From the NCBI GenBank assembly GCA_002421005.1, contig DIJC01000020.1, positions 1 to 64,000 on the forward strand: a stretch of DNA of 64,000 bases, written 5' to 3'. The stretch is from Enterobacteriaceae bacterium UBA5654 (GTDB lineage Bacteria; Pseudomonadota; Gammaproteobacteria; Enterobacterales; Enterobacteriaceae). This document shows positions 1 to 8,646 of the stretch, piece by piece. The notes below the pieces were generated by a model. It ran no database searches and was not told the origin of the DNA. It saw only the letters and a list, made by a program, of their open reading frames with translations. Each line of letters starts with the position of its first letter. The first letter of the stretch is position 1. Both the position numbers and the translations under genes were made by a program.

Positions 1-11
1 CCGTTCCGCCA
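1..11 (+). tRNA. aspU: 3' end of a tRNA-Asp gene (partial)
   Basis: The first 11 bases are identical to the acceptor end plus CCA of the complete tRNA-Asp at 7190-7266. In E. coli the tRNA-Asp gene aspU ends the rrnH ribosomal operon just before dkgB-yafC, so this is most likely the tail of that operon. Only the acceptor strand is inside the window, so identity rests on this match and on synteny with yafC. Confidence 0.75.
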
Positions 12-16
12 CTTAT

Positions 17-50
17 TAAGAGCCCTGATTTTTAATCAGGGCTTTTTTTT
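17..50 (+). terminator. Rho-independent terminator of the upstream tRNA/rRNA operon
   Basis: AGCCCTGATT pairs with AATCAGGGCT around a short T-rich loop and is followed by a run of eight T. It sits directly behind the tRNA-Asp end and overlaps the stop end of the convergent yafC. Confidence 0.85.
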
Positions 51-936
51 ATTCCCTGCATTGCTCACTCAAAAAATCAATAAACGCCCTGATCCGCGCG
101 CTGACTGCTCTGTCACTGTAATAAACAGCGTTGAGCGGCATTTCAACCGGCACGCGCTTATCTGCCAGTAATTCCACCAGATCCCCCCGCTCAATTTCTC
201 TGTCAACCATATAATCAGACAGGCAGGCGATGCCATTACCGCTCAGGCATAGTTGCTTAAGTGTCTCCCCACTATTAGAAGAAAGTCCAATCTCAATCTC
301 ATACAGTTGCGCATCGCAGCAGTAAACAGGCCAGGTATTCAGCGATCCCGGCTCGGTAAAACCGAGGCATACATGCTGCCGGAGATCACCCACTTCCACT
401 GGTTTACCGTGACGGGCAATATAATCCGGTGACGCGATAATCTTCCGGTAGCTGGTAAAGAGAGGGCGGGCGCGCAGGCTGGAGTCGGTGAGGATACCTG
501 CGCGAATAGCAACATCCACTTTCCGTTCGATTAAATTAATAAACGTTTCTGAAGAAACTAAAGAAAGCGTGATCTCCGGGTAACGCTCACGAAAAGGCTT
601 AATTAACGGGATGAGATAATGTAAAAGGACAGGCGTTGCCGCATCTATACGTAACGGCCCACGCGGTGAATGGCGTGTCTCGATAATCTCATTTTCCGCT
701 GCGGCCATCTCCTGAAGAACAGCCTGAACACGTCTGAAATAGCGCTCACCTTCTTCCGTGAGGCTAAGTTGCCGGGTAGTACGATTCAGCAGACTGACGC
801 CTAATTTAGCTTCCAGTTTCTTTACCGTGCGGCTGATAGCCGAATTAGCCAGGCAGAGCTGCTCAGCTGCGCGGCTAAAGCTGCCGCTCTCCACGACCGC
901 TACAAAGGTCACTATTTCATCAGATGTTGCTTTCAT
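49..936 (-). CDS. yafC: LysR-family transcriptional regulator YafC
   Basis: A 295-residue LysR-type regulator with an N-terminal winged helix-turn-helix (about residues 5-65, including the SFSRAAEQL and SAISRTVKKLE helices) and a C-terminal periplasmic-binding-protein-like effector domain (about 90-290). It belongs to the CrgA/YafC-like branch of LysR proteins; its ligand and targets are unknown to me. The start lies just upstream of the divergent yafD region. In E. coli the aldo-keto reductase gene dkgB separates yafC from the tRNA-Asp; here yafC runs straight into the terminator of the ribosomal operon. The product is a cytoplasmic DNA-binding protein. Confidence 0.9.
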   Translation of the reverse strand: MKATSDEIVTFVAVVESGSFSRAAEQLCLANSAISRTVKKLEAKLGVSLLNRTTRQLSLTEEGERYFRRVQAVLQEMAAAENEIIETRHSPRGPLRIDAATPVLLHYLIPLIKPFRERYPEITLSLVSSETFINLIERKVDVAIRAGILTDSSLRARPLFTSYRKIIASPDYIARHGKPVEVGDLRQHVCLGFTEPGSLNTWPVYCCDAQLYEIEIGLSSNSGETLKQLCLSGNGIACLSDYMVDREIERGDLVELLADKRVPVEMPLNAVYYSDRAVSARIRAFIDFLSEQCRE

Positions 937-1157
937 TTTTGCCTCAGATGCAAAGCTATACTGTTATTATGATCTTATTTGTTATTTAAACATCAACGTC
1001 CTTTGCGCACCATCATCATTACGCGGGTAAAGACAGGAATCTTTTGTTTACCAAAACTAATCACTCTTTCTGGCAGATTGCGTTGAAAGAATACGCCGGA
1101 AGCCCTATAACAGTAAGACTTGTTCGTTATCCGAACCGGGTCTGTAATTGAGGTTTC

Positions 1158-1967
1158 ATGCCAAAAGTGCGAAAGAATACCTATGCAATGCGTTATGTCG
1201 CCGGGCAGCCAGCGGAGAGAATTTTGCCACCGGGTTCCTTTTCGGGTATCGGTCAGGCATTGCCAGCAGGCGCGCCGCTCAGCGGCGATGAAAAGATCCG
1301 AATTCTGGTATGGAATATCTTTAAACAGCAACGCGCGGAGTGGCTGTCCGTTCTACAAAATTTTGGCAAAGATGCTCATCTGGTGCTGCTTCAGGAAGCG
1401 CAAACGACGCCTGAACTGATCAAATTTGCCACATCTAATTACCTGGCCGCCGATCAGGTTCCTGCATTTGTATTACCCCAGCATCCCTCTGGCGTTATGA
1501 CGCTCTCTGCCGCGCATCCGGTCTATTGTTGTCCTTTACGCGAGCGTGAGCCGCTGCTGCGGCTTTCTAAATCAGCACTGGTAACGGTGTACCCGCTGCC
1601 GGACGGACGTCTGCTGATGGTCGTAAACGTCCACGCGGTTAACTTCAGCTTTGGTGTGGATGTCTACAGTAGGCAGTTGCTGCCTATCGGCGATCAAATT
1701 GCGCATCACAGTGGGCCGGTGATTATGGCGGGAGACTTTAATGCCTGGAGCCGCCAGCGCATGAATGCGCTTTACCGTTTTTCACGTGAAATGTCACTCC
1801 GCCAGGTTCGTTTTACCGACGATCAGCGTCGCCGTGCCTTTGGTCGTCCTCTGGATTTCGTTTTTTATCGGGGCTTAAACGTAGAGGAGGCCTCCGTCCT
1901 CGTCACTCGCGCTTCGGATCATAATCCGCTACTCGTTGAATTTACTCCCGGCAAACCTGATAAATAA
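1158..1967 (+). CDS. yafD: Endonuclease/exonuclease/phosphatase-superfamily protein YafD
   Basis: A 269-residue UPF0294 protein. It carries the EEP-fold landmarks: the LVWNIF strand near residue 49, the LLQEAQ metal-binding glutamate near residue 74, AGDFNAW near residue 194 and the C-terminal SDHNPLLV near residue 253. Together these form the metal-dependent phosphodiesterase active site. The substrate is not established; the E. coli homologue has been linked to envelope stress and serum survival. The start is the ATG of MPKVRKNTYAMRYVAG, in line with the conserved family N-terminus. A strong hairpin and yafE follow. Confidence 0.9.
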   Translation: MPKVRKNTYAMRYVAGQPAERILPPGSFSGIGQALPAGAPLSGDEKIRILVWNIFKQQRAEWLSVLQNFGKDAHLVLLQEAQTTPELIKFATSNYLAADQVPAFVLPQHPSGVMTLSAAHPVYCCPLREREPLLRLSKSALVTVYPLPDGRLLMVVNVHAVNFSFGVDVYSRQLLPIGDQIAHHSGPVIMAGDFNAWSRQRMNALYRFSREMSLRQVRFTDDQRRRAFGRPLDFVFYRGLNVEEASVLVTRASDHNPLLVEFTPGKPDK

Positions 1968-1974
1968 AGGATGT

Positions 1975-1998
1975 CAGGTCTGCCCTGGGGCAGACCTG
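1975..1998 (+). promoter_or_regulatory. Perfect 10-bp hairpin between yafD and yafE
   Basis: CAGGTCTGCC pairs perfectly with GGCAGACCTG around a CTGG loop. There is no U-run after it, so it is not a typical terminator; it may act as an RNA processing or stability element for the yafD-yafE transcript. The role is inferred from structure only. Confidence 0.5.
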
Positions 1999-2041
1999 CA
2001 ATGGTGCTGCCCTTTATTTCTCACTCGCAAAGGACATCATC

Positions 2042-2812
2042 ATGACAACACGCACCCATCACGACAGTATTGATAAACAATTCAGCTCGCAGGCCAGTGC
2101 CTATTTAACCAGCGCCGTACATGCCGTTGGTCGCGATCTGCAACACCTGAAAGAGCGACTTGCAGCGCTGTCTTATGCGAGGGTATTGGATCTCGGCTGC
2201 GGGGCAGGGCATGCCAGCTTTGCAATCGCGGGTCAGGTTGCCCAGGTCACTGCCTACGATTTATCAAACCAGATGCTGGACGTGGTAGCAAAAGCAGCCC
2301 AGGAAAGAGGGCTGCATAACATCACCACGCAGCAAGGTTATGTAGAGCGGTTACCCTTTGCTGATGAAAGTTTTGACGTGGTTATCAGCCGTTATTCGGC
2401 GCATCACTGGCATGATGTCGGTCAGGCGTTGCGCGAGACGAAGCGCGTTTTAAAACCGGGCGGCATACTGATTATGATGGACGTTATGTCTCCAGGGCAT
2501 CCGATACGCGATATCTGGTTGCAGACGGTAGAAGCGCTCCGTGATACTTCGCATGTCAGAAACTACGCTGGCGGAGAATGGCTGGCGCTGGTGAATGAGG
2601 CGGGATTTATTACTAACAGGTTAACGACCGATCGTCTGGTACTGGAATTCGATTCGTGGATCGCCCGTATGCGCACGCCAGAGCCGCTGCGTAAAGCGAT
2701 TCGTCTTTATCAGGAGAGTGCGTCACAGGAAGTGAAAAACTACTTTGAATTACAGGAAGACGGCTCTTTTACCAGTGACATCATTATGCTGGAAGCCCAT
2801 AAAACGGCATAA
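2042..2812 (+). CDS. yafE: Class I SAM-dependent methyltransferase YafE
   Basis: A 256-residue methyltransferase of the UbiE/COQ5-like type (Methyltransf_11). Motif I is VLDLGCGAGHASF near residue 49, the acidic residue of motif II is in TAYDLSNQML, and motif IV/V follows at YSAHHWHDVGQALRE and VLKPGG. The substrate is unknown. E. coli K-12 carries a shorter version, so this may be the intact form. The gene follows yafD by about 75 bp and is preceded by AAAGGACATCATC as ribosome-binding site. A bidirectional terminator follows. Confidence 0.88.
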   Translation: MTTRTHHDSIDKQFSSQASAYLTSAVHAVGRDLQHLKERLAALSYARVLDLGCGAGHASFAIAGQVAQVTAYDLSNQMLDVVAKAAQERGLHNITTQQGYVERLPFADESFDVVISRYSAHHWHDVGQALRETKRVLKPGGILIMMDVMSPGHPIRDIWLQTVEALRDTSHVRNYAGGEWLALVNEAGFITNRLTTDRLVLEFDSWIARMRTPEPLRKAIRLYQESASQEVKNYFELQEDGSFTSDIIMLEAHKTA

Positions 2813-2814
2813 AT

Positions 2815-2848
2815 AAAAAAGGCACCGGGGGAATCGGTGCCTTTTTTT
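2815..2848. terminator. Bidirectional terminator between yafE and mltD
   Basis: GGCACCG pairs with CGGTGCC, flanked by A6 on the left and T7 on the right. It can therefore end transcripts from both convergent genes, yafE (+) and mltD (-). Confidence 0.85.
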
Positions 2849-2860
2849 ACCTGCCTGTTA

Positions 2861-4228
2861 TCAGGAATCTGGCGTTAAGCTGTTTTTAACAAACAGCGTA
2901 AGCCGATCGCCGGGTTGCAGATTATCCGTATCGCTATTCCAGCGCATAACATCTTTGATGTTAACGCCGTGACGTTTGGCGATGCTTGCCAGAGAATCAC
3001 CTTTACGCACGCGGTAGGTAATACTGTCATCGTTATTGGCCAGACGCTGTGCGCTACTACCTGCACCCACCGTCAGACTCTGTCCGATTTTCAGACCCGC
3101 ACCGCGCAGGTTGTTCCACTGCTGCAAATCTTTTGCCGTTACGCCCAGCCGTGATGCTATGCCAGACAGCGTATCACCAGAACGCACTGTATAACTGCGG
3201 CTGGTCAGCGGCGCATTGTCAGCCAGCAAACCGGGCTGCACGGCAGCAATTTCGCCGGAAGCTAAAGATTCACGCAGTTGACCGGCGTGCTTCTGTGGCA
3301 CCATAACGTATTGCGGACCGCTGGCACCCAGCGTAGATCCCTTAACGCCTGCATTAAAGGTCTTCAGCTTGCTGACGGAGATACCCGCCATATCAGCCAA
3401 CTGCTTCATTTCTACCGGGCTGTTTAAACGAACGCGTGCCAGAGCACGACTCTCATCTGCATTAGGCAGAAGAACGCCATACCGTTTGCTGTTTTTGAGA
3501 ATATCGCTCAACGCCAGCATCTTGGGCACATAAATTTTCGTTTCCTGTGGCAATGAGAGCGACCAAAAGTCCGTGGGTAACCCACGTGCTTTATTCGCTT
3601 TGATTGCCTTCATCACTCGCCCCTCACCGCTATTGTAAGCCGCGACGGTTAATAACCAGTCGCCGTCAAACATGCGGTTAAGACGCTGCATCATGTCGAG
3701 CGCGGCCGTTGTTGAGGCCACCACATCACGACGCGCATCGTAATTGCGAGTCTGCTTCAAACCATAATTGCGCCCGGTGCTCGGTATGATTTGCCAAATG
3801 CCAGCGGCATTGGCACCAGACGTTGCGTGCGGGTTAAAAGCGCTCTCCACTATGGGTAGTAATACTAGCTCCATCGGCATGTTACGTTTCTTAACTTGCC
3901 CGGCTATCCAGTACATATACGGCTCTGCCCGTAAAGTTACATCGTGGAGATAGCTCTTGTTTTGTAAATACTTCTGTTTCTGATCGCGAATCCGGCTGTT
4001 TTCCGGGATCCCCATCTTTAGCTCGTCGCCGATAAAAGCCCACAAGTCCTGATCCTGCGCTGCGAATGTTCCATCGTCCATCCATCGCGCTTGACTGGTA
4101 AACTTACCTGCTTCCCCTTGACTAGCCGCAGAAAGGCTCTGAGCGTGCTGTGGAACGTTGCCATCGTGCTGTGACGACTGGCAACCCACAAGCAGGACAG
4201 AGGCGAGTAATATCGCTTTTGCCTTCAT
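2861..4228 (-). CDS. mltD: Membrane-bound lytic murein transglycosylase D
   Basis: A 455-residue outer-membrane lipoprotein that cleaves the MurNAc-GlcNAc bond of peptidoglycan with formation of 1,6-anhydro-MurNAc. The lipobox is LLVGC at residues 12-16. The SLT catalytic domain (about 100-230) carries LPIVESAFNPHA with the catalytic glutamate, then GIWQIIPSTGRNYG and the AAYNSGEGRV motif. Two LysM peptidoglycan-binding repeats follow (about 343-388 and 403-448), as in E. coli MltD. gloB lies upstream on the same strand, separated by about 70 bp. Confidence 0.96.
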   Translation of the reverse strand: MKAKAILLASVLLVGCQSSQHDGNVPQHAQSLSAASQGEAGKFTSQARWMDDGTFAAQDQDLWAFIGDELKMGIPENSRIRDQKQKYLQNKSYLHDVTLRAEPYMYWIAGQVKKRNMPMELVLLPIVESAFNPHATSGANAAGIWQIIPSTGRNYGLKQTRNYDARRDVVASTTAALDMMQRLNRMFDGDWLLTVAAYNSGEGRVMKAIKANKARGLPTDFWSLSLPQETKIYVPKMLALSDILKNSKRYGVLLPNADESRALARVRLNSPVEMKQLADMAGISVSKLKTFNAGVKGSTLGASGPQYVMVPQKHAGQLRESLASGEIAAVQPGLLADNAPLTSRSYTVRSGDTLSGIASRLGVTAKDLQQWNNLRGAGLKIGQSLTVGAGSSAQRLANNDDSITYRVRKGDSLASIAKRHGVNIKDVMRWNSDTDNLQPGDRLTLFVKNSLTPDS

Positions 4229-4298
4229 GTGTGTGTCAATAGTTGCTTAAAAGACGACCGATCATAAAGGCAAGGTTTGCAAAACACAAGTAAGAATG

Positions 4299-5054
4299 TC
4301 AGAAATTATCTTTCTTTGCCCTTAACCAGGCAAAACGCTGCTCTGGGTGTTGCAAATTTGTTTCTTGAGAAATTACTTTAATTAAATCAATGTCATCAGT
4401 TCGTAAAAATAAATTTATATGCCGCTCATCTTTCAGAATTACGGGTAGTGTGATCTGTTTTCTTGCCCGTAACTCCTTAACTTTAAGGTAATAATCATTT
4501 ATGAACGAATCGTGCGGAAGGATGCTTTTGGCGAACGCCATATTGGATAAAGTGTACTCATGTGCACAGCAAATAACCGTTTCATCGGGTAGCGCGTTAA
4601 TCTTTTGAAAAGATTGATACATCTGCTTCGGGGTACCTTCAAACAGACGACCACAACCGCCTGAAAACAGGGTGTCACCACAAAAAAGCCATGGCGAACT
4701 GTAAAAGCAAACGTGGCCCAGAGTGTGACCTGGCGTAGCAAAAATCCTAAATTCGCAGCCCAAAACAGCAATGTTATCGCCTTCGCTAACAATGTGGTTG
4801 GCACCTTTACTTTGTGTCTCCTGCGGCCCATAAACCACAATATCCGGATATTGCTGCACGATCTCCTTCACGCCACCCACATGATCATGATGGTGATGCG
4901 TCAGAAATATAGCCGCTGGCTGCCACTTATTTTTCACTACTGCATCAAGTACCGGACGCGCTTCGCCGGGATCGACGATGATACAGCGACCTTCCCGATC
5001 GTTTAATATCCAGATGTAGTTGTCCTGAAAAGCGGGAATACTGGTAAGATTCAT
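4299..5054 (-). CDS. gloB: Hydroxyacylglutathione hydrolase (glyoxalase II)
   Basis: A 251-residue metallo-beta-lactamase-fold enzyme that hydrolyses S-lactoylglutathione to D-lactate and glutathione in methylglyoxal detoxification. The binuclear metal site is visible as THHHHDHVGG, ATPGHTLGHV, CGDTLF and CCAHEYT. I place the start at the ATG of MNLTSIPAFQDN, giving the standard family length; the open frame extends 22 codons further upstream but overlaps the divergent yafS. The two genes share a 32-bp divergent promoter gap. Confidence 0.95.
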   Translation of the reverse strand: MNLTSIPAFQDNYIWILNDREGRCIIVDPGEARPVLDAVVKNKWQPAAIFLTHHHHDHVGGVKEIVQQYPDIVVYGPQETQSKGANHIVSEGDNIAVLGCEFRIFATPGHTLGHVCFYSSPWLFCGDTLFSGGCGRLFEGTPKQMYQSFQKINALPDETVICCAHEYTLSNMAFAKSILPHDSFINDYYLKVKELRARKQITLPVILKDERHINLFLRTDDIDLIKVISQETNLQHPEQRFAWLRAKKDNF

Positions 5055-5086
5055 AATGACCTCATAAAGCGAAGCGGAAGAGTGTG

Positions 5087-5803
5087 ATGAAACCGGCAAG
5101 GATTTCCCAGACAGTGCCATCCCCCAATCGCTGGAGTGAACTGCCCAGGGGAGACTATTATCGTGCAGCGCTTGAACATCAGCTTAAACCCTGGCTGGCG
5201 AAAATGTATGGTTTTCATCTGCTTAAAATCGGTAATCTCAGCGCAGAAATCAACACTGAATCCTGTGCTATCTCTCATCAGGTAAACGTATCATTAAGCG
5301 GACAGTCTGCCCAGGTTAAAGCCGATCCGCTTTGGTTACCGTTTGCTGAAAAATCGGTGGATGCCTGTCTGCTGGCGCATACGCTGCCCTGGTGCAGCGA
5401 TCCGCATCGTTTATTGCGTGAGGCCGATCGGGTATTGATTGACGATGGCTGGCTTGTCATCACCAGTTTTAACCCGCTCAGCCTGATGGGATTACGCAAG
5501 CTGGTCCCTTTCCTGCGTAAAACGCCGCCGTCAAACAGCCGCATGTTCACCCTGATGCGTCAGATAGACTGGCTGACTTTACTCAACTTCGAAGTCATGC
5601 ATTATAGCCGTTGTCAGGTGCTGCCGTGGACGCGGCAGGGCGGTAAATTGCTCAGCACTCATCTTCCCGCGCTGGGGTGTTTACAGGTGATAGTGGCACG
5701 CAAGCGGACAATACCGCTTACCCTAAATCCGATGAAACAGAGCAGGGCTAAGCGGCAAATAAGGCAGGCAGTAGGGGCGACAAGGCAATATCGTAAGCCT
5801 TAA
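5087..5803 (+). CDS. yafS: Methyltransferase-like protein YafS
   Basis: A 238-residue SAM-methyltransferase-like protein transcribed divergently from gloB. The region LPFAEKSVDACLLAHTLPW followed by LLREADRVLIDDGWLVIT corresponds to the motif II-V part of the class I methyltransferase fold (Methyltransf_11). The glycine-rich motif I is weak, so catalytic activity is uncertain. The ATG at 5087 is preferred over the adjoining GTG at 5084. The stop abuts the stop of convergent rnhA. Function is unknown. Confidence 0.85.
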   Translation: MKPARISQTVPSPNRWSELPRGDYYRAALEHQLKPWLAKMYGFHLLKIGNLSAEINTESCAISHQVNVSLSGQSAQVKADPLWLPFAEKSVDACLLAHTLPWCSDPHRLLREADRVLIDDGWLVITSFNPLSLMGLRKLVPFLRKTPPSNSRMFTLMRQIDWLTLLNFEVMHYSRCQVLPWTRQGGKLLSTHLPALGCLQVIVARKRTIPLTLNPMKQSRAKRQIRQAVGATRQYRKP

Positions 5804-6271
5804 TTAAGCTTCCGGCTGATAGCCAGTATCTTCCTGGGTAGGGTGAGATGCAGCGGTTCGCGCCAGCTCGTCACAGCGTTCGTTTTCAGGATGACCCGCG
5901 TGTCCTTTCACCCATTCCCAGCGGATTTGATGCTGGCCGAGCGCCGCATCCAGCCGCTTCCAGAGATCGACATTCTTCACCGGTTTTTTATCCGCCGTTT
6001 TCCAGCCGCGTTTTTTCCAGTTGTGGATCCACTGGGTGATCCCCTGACGCACGTACTGGCTGTCGGTGCTCAGAATCACTTCGCAATGTTCCTTCAACGC
6101 CTCCAGCGCGACAATCGCCGCCATCAGCTCCATGCGGTTATTCGTTGTCAGACGATAACCTTCGCTAAAGGTTTTTTCGCGCTGCTGATAGCGTAGAATA
6201 GCGCCGTAGCCGCCCGGTCCTGGATTACCGAGGCATGATCCATCGGTGAAAACTTCTACCTTTTTGAGCAT
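5804..6271 (-). CDS. rnhA: Ribonuclease HI
   Basis: A 155-residue RNase H that degrades RNA in RNA-DNA hybrids (R-loops, primer removal). The catalytic acidic residues are in FTDGSCLGNPGPGG (Asp10), NNRMELMAA (Glu48), LSTDSQYV (Asp70) and the C-terminal ERCDELAR (Asp134), with the catalytic His in VKGHAGHP. The start is the ATG of MLKKVEVFTDGS, matching the E. coli length; the longer frame would run into the dnaQ leader. rnhA and dnaQ are divergent with overlapping promoters, as in E. coli. Confidence 0.97.
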   Translation of the reverse strand: MLKKVEVFTDGSCLGNPGPGGYGAILRYQQREKTFSEGYRLTTNNRMELMAAIVALEALKEHCEVILSTDSQYVRQGITQWIHNWKKRGWKTADKKPVKNVDLWKRLDAALGQHQIRWEWVKGHAGHPENERCDELARTAASHPTQEDTGYQPEA

Positions 6272-6324
6272 CTCTGGTAGACTTCCTGTGATTAAAAACG
6301 ACAAGTCTGACACAAATGAACGAT

Positions 6325-7056
6325 ATGAGCACTGCTATTACACGACAGATCGTCCTTGATACCGAAACTACCGGTATGAACCAGCTTGGCGTTCACTATG
6401 AAGGCCATAAGATCATCGAAATCGGCGCCGTCGAAGTTATCAACCGCCGTCTGACCGGTAATAATTTCCATGTCTACCTGAAACCAGACCGACTAATAGA
6501 CCCGGAAGCTTTTGGCGTTCACGGCATTGCTGATGAATTTCTGCTCGATAAACCGGTGTTTGGCGACGTTGTCGATGAGTTTCTCGACTACATCCGGGGC
6601 GCGGAACTGGTCATCCATAACGCATCGTTCGATATCGGCTTTATGGATTATGAATTCAGCAAGCTGAACCGGGGTATCCCCAAAACTGACACCTTCTGCA
6701 AAGTGACGGATAGCCTGGCGCTGGCAAGAAGAATGTTTCCTGGCAAGCGTAATAGCCTTGATGCGCTGTGCTCCCGCTATGAAATAGACAACAGCAAGCG
6801 AACGCTCCACGGGGCGTTACTCGATGCCCAAATCCTTGCCGACGTTTATCTGGCGATGACCGGCGGGCAGACGTCCATTGCTTTCTCAATGGAAGGCGAG
6901 AATCAGCAACAGCAAATGGATACCGGGATTAAGCGTGTCGTGCGCGCGGCGAGCAAATTACGGGTGATTGCAGCCAGCGATGAAGAAATGATGGCGCACG
7001 AGTCGCGCCTGGATCTGGTACAGAAAAAAGGCGGTAGCTGCCTCTGGCGCGCCTGA
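6325..7056 (+). CDS. dnaQ: DNA polymerase III epsilon subunit (3'-5' proofreading exonuclease)
   Basis: A 243-residue DEDDh exonuclease of the replicase core. Exo I is VLDTETTG (Asp12, Glu14), Exo II is HNASFDIGFMD, and Exo III is the LHGALLDAQILADVY segment with the catalytic His and Asp. The beta-clamp-binding segment near residue 182 reads QTSIAF, close to the E. coli QTSMAF. The C-terminal tail ending in KKGGSCLWRA binds the alpha subunit. The ATG of MSTAITRQIV is chosen, three codons inside the longest frame, to match the known N-terminus. It is divergent from rnhA. Confidence 0.97.
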   Translation: MSTAITRQIVLDTETTGMNQLGVHYEGHKIIEIGAVEVINRRLTGNNFHVYLKPDRLIDPEAFGVHGIADEFLLDKPVFGDVVDEFLDYIRGAELVIHNASFDIGFMDYEFSKLNRGIPKTDTFCKVTDSLALARRMFPGKRNSLDALCSRYEIDNSKRTLHGALLDAQILADVYLAMTGGQTSIAFSMEGENQQQQMDTGIKRVVRAASKLRVIAASDEEMMAHESRLDLVQKKGGSCLWRA

Positions 7057-7189
7057 GAAAACCCTTCCCGCTGATAAAAGCATCGTCCGGGCGATTTTTG
7101 CAGCAAACGATTCAAAACGCGAGAAAAAACGTTGACGATGCGTAAGGCAAACCGTACTATTCGCAGCGTTCCCCCAGCGGGAACACAGC

Positions 7190-7266
7190 GGAGCGGTAGT
7201 TCAGTCGGTTAGAATACCTGCCTGTCACGCAGGGGGTCGCGGGTTCGAGTCCCGTCCGTTCCGCCA
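7190..7266 (+). tRNA. aspV: tRNA-Asp (anticodon GTC)
   Basis: A 77-nt cloverleaf that includes the encoded CCA. The acceptor stem GGAGCGG pairs with CCGTTCC, the anticodon loop CTGTCAC has GTC at 7224-7226, and the T-arm GGGTTCGAGTCCC is canonical. Its position after dnaQ matches E. coli aspV. A terminator follows at once. Confidence 0.98.
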
Positions 7267-7274
7267 CTATTCAG

Positions 7275-7306
7275 AAGGCCCGAATCAGAAATGGTTCGGG
7301 CCTTTG
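7275..7306 (+). terminator. Terminator after aspV
   Basis: AAGGCCCGAA pairs with TTCGGGCCTT just behind the tRNA 3' end, with a short T-rich tail. It ends the aspV transcript. Confidence 0.8.
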
Positions 7307-7413
7307 TCATTTGTCGCCTCATTCTCTCCCGCCTCAAGGTTGTTCACTGGCGCTAAATGTTTCACTATGTCAGCCTGTTCTTTCACACCCGCTTACATAC
7401 CGAAGGATGCGCT

Positions 7414-8646
7414 ATGTTCAACAGCCAGCATTACCCGCAAATTAATCCGCCGCACCGCCTGCTGATGGGGCCGGGGCCAGTCAATGCCGATCCGCGCGTG
7501 CTGCGTGCGATGGCAAGCCAGCTGCTGGGTCAGTACGATCCGGTCATGACCGGTTATATGAATGAAGTTATGGCCCTGTACCGCCAGGTTTTTCGCACCG
7601 ATAACCGCTGGACCATGTTAATTGACGGCACATCGCGGGCAGGCATTGAGGCGATCCTGGTATCGGCGATCCGGCCAGGAGATAAAGTGCTGGTGCCAGT
7701 CTTTGGTCGCTTTGGGCACCTGCTGTGCGAAATTGCCCGCCGTTGCCGCGCTGATGTGCATATGCTCGAAGTGCCGTGGGGCGAGGTGTTTACGCCAGAT
7801 CAGATCGAGGATGCGATTAAGCGCATTAAGCCGCGCCTGCTCCTCACCGTGCAGGGCGATACCTCAACCACCATGCTGCAACCGCTTGATGAGCTGGGGG
7901 AAATCTGTCGTCGTCATAACGTCTTATTTTATACCGACGCTACAGCATCGCTGGGTGGTAACGTTCTGGAAACCGATGCCTGGGGGCTTGATGCCGTCTC
8001 AGCCGGGCTGCAAAAGTGCCTTGGCGGCCCGTCAGGGAGTGCGCCCGTTACGCTAAGTCCGCAAATGGAAGAGACGATCCGTGCGCGTAAATGTGTGGAG
8101 CAGGGGATCCGTACCAGCAGCCATCAGGATGGCGCAGATGAAATGATCTACTCCAACTATTTCGATCTCGGCATGATCATGGATTACTGGGGACCAGAAC
8201 GCCTTAACCATCATACGGAAGCGACCAGTATGCTGTTTGCCGCCCGCGAATGCGCGCGCATTATGCTGGAGGAGGGGATGGAAGCGCTTATCGCCCGCCA
8301 TGAACTCAATGGTCGCGCGATGCTGGCGGGGATTCAGGGAATGGGGCTGGAGGTGTTCGGGGATATCACTCATAAAATGAATAATGTTCTGGGTGTGGTG
8401 ATCCCCGCAGCCGTTCACGGTGAAGAAGTGCGTCAGCGCCTGCTTGACGATTTTCATATTGAAATCGGCACTTCATTTGGTCCGCTTCAGGGCAAAATCT
8501 GGCGCATTGGTACCATGGGCTATAACGCGCGTAAGGACTGTGTCCTGCAAACCCTGGCTGCGCTGGAAGCCATGCTTAACCGCCTGGGCTTCCGTACAAC
8601 GCAGGGCGCGGGAATGCAGGCCGCGTGGGACGTTTACGAAGGCTGA
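7414..8646 (+). CDS. PLP-dependent aminotransferase, PucG/HpxJ-like (class V)
   Basis: A 410-residue class V aminotransferase of the serine-pyruvate/alanine-glyoxylate group. The N-terminal MGPGPVNADPRVLRAM motif is typical of glyoxylate aminotransferases. The PLP-binding lysine is in SAGLQKCLGGPSG near residue 205, preceded by the FYTDATASLGG strand with the cofactor-contacting Asp. It resembles (S)-ureidoglycine-glyoxylate aminotransferase (Klebsiella HpxJ, Bacillus PucG), but no purine-degradation genes are nearby, so the substrate is inference. The ATG of MFNSQHYPQ has an AAGGA ribosome-binding site. The gene is absent from this locus in E. coli K-12. Confidence 0.8.
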   Translation: MFNSQHYPQINPPHRLLMGPGPVNADPRVLRAMASQLLGQYDPVMTGYMNEVMALYRQVFRTDNRWTMLIDGTSRAGIEAILVSAIRPGDKVLVPVFGRFGHLLCEIARRCRADVHMLEVPWGEVFTPDQIEDAIKRIKPRLLLTVQGDTSTTMLQPLDELGEICRRHNVLFYTDATASLGGNVLETDAWGLDAVSAGLQKCLGGPSGSAPVTLSPQMEETIRARKCVEQGIRTSSHQDGADEMIYSNYFDLGMIMDYWGPERLNHHTEATSMLFAARECARIMLEEGMEALIARHELNGRAMLAGIQGMGLEVFGDITHKMNNVLGVVIPAAVHGEEVRQRLLDDFHIEIGTSFGPLQGKIWRIGTMGYNARKDCVLQTLAALEAMLNRLGFRTTQGAGMQAAWDVYEG

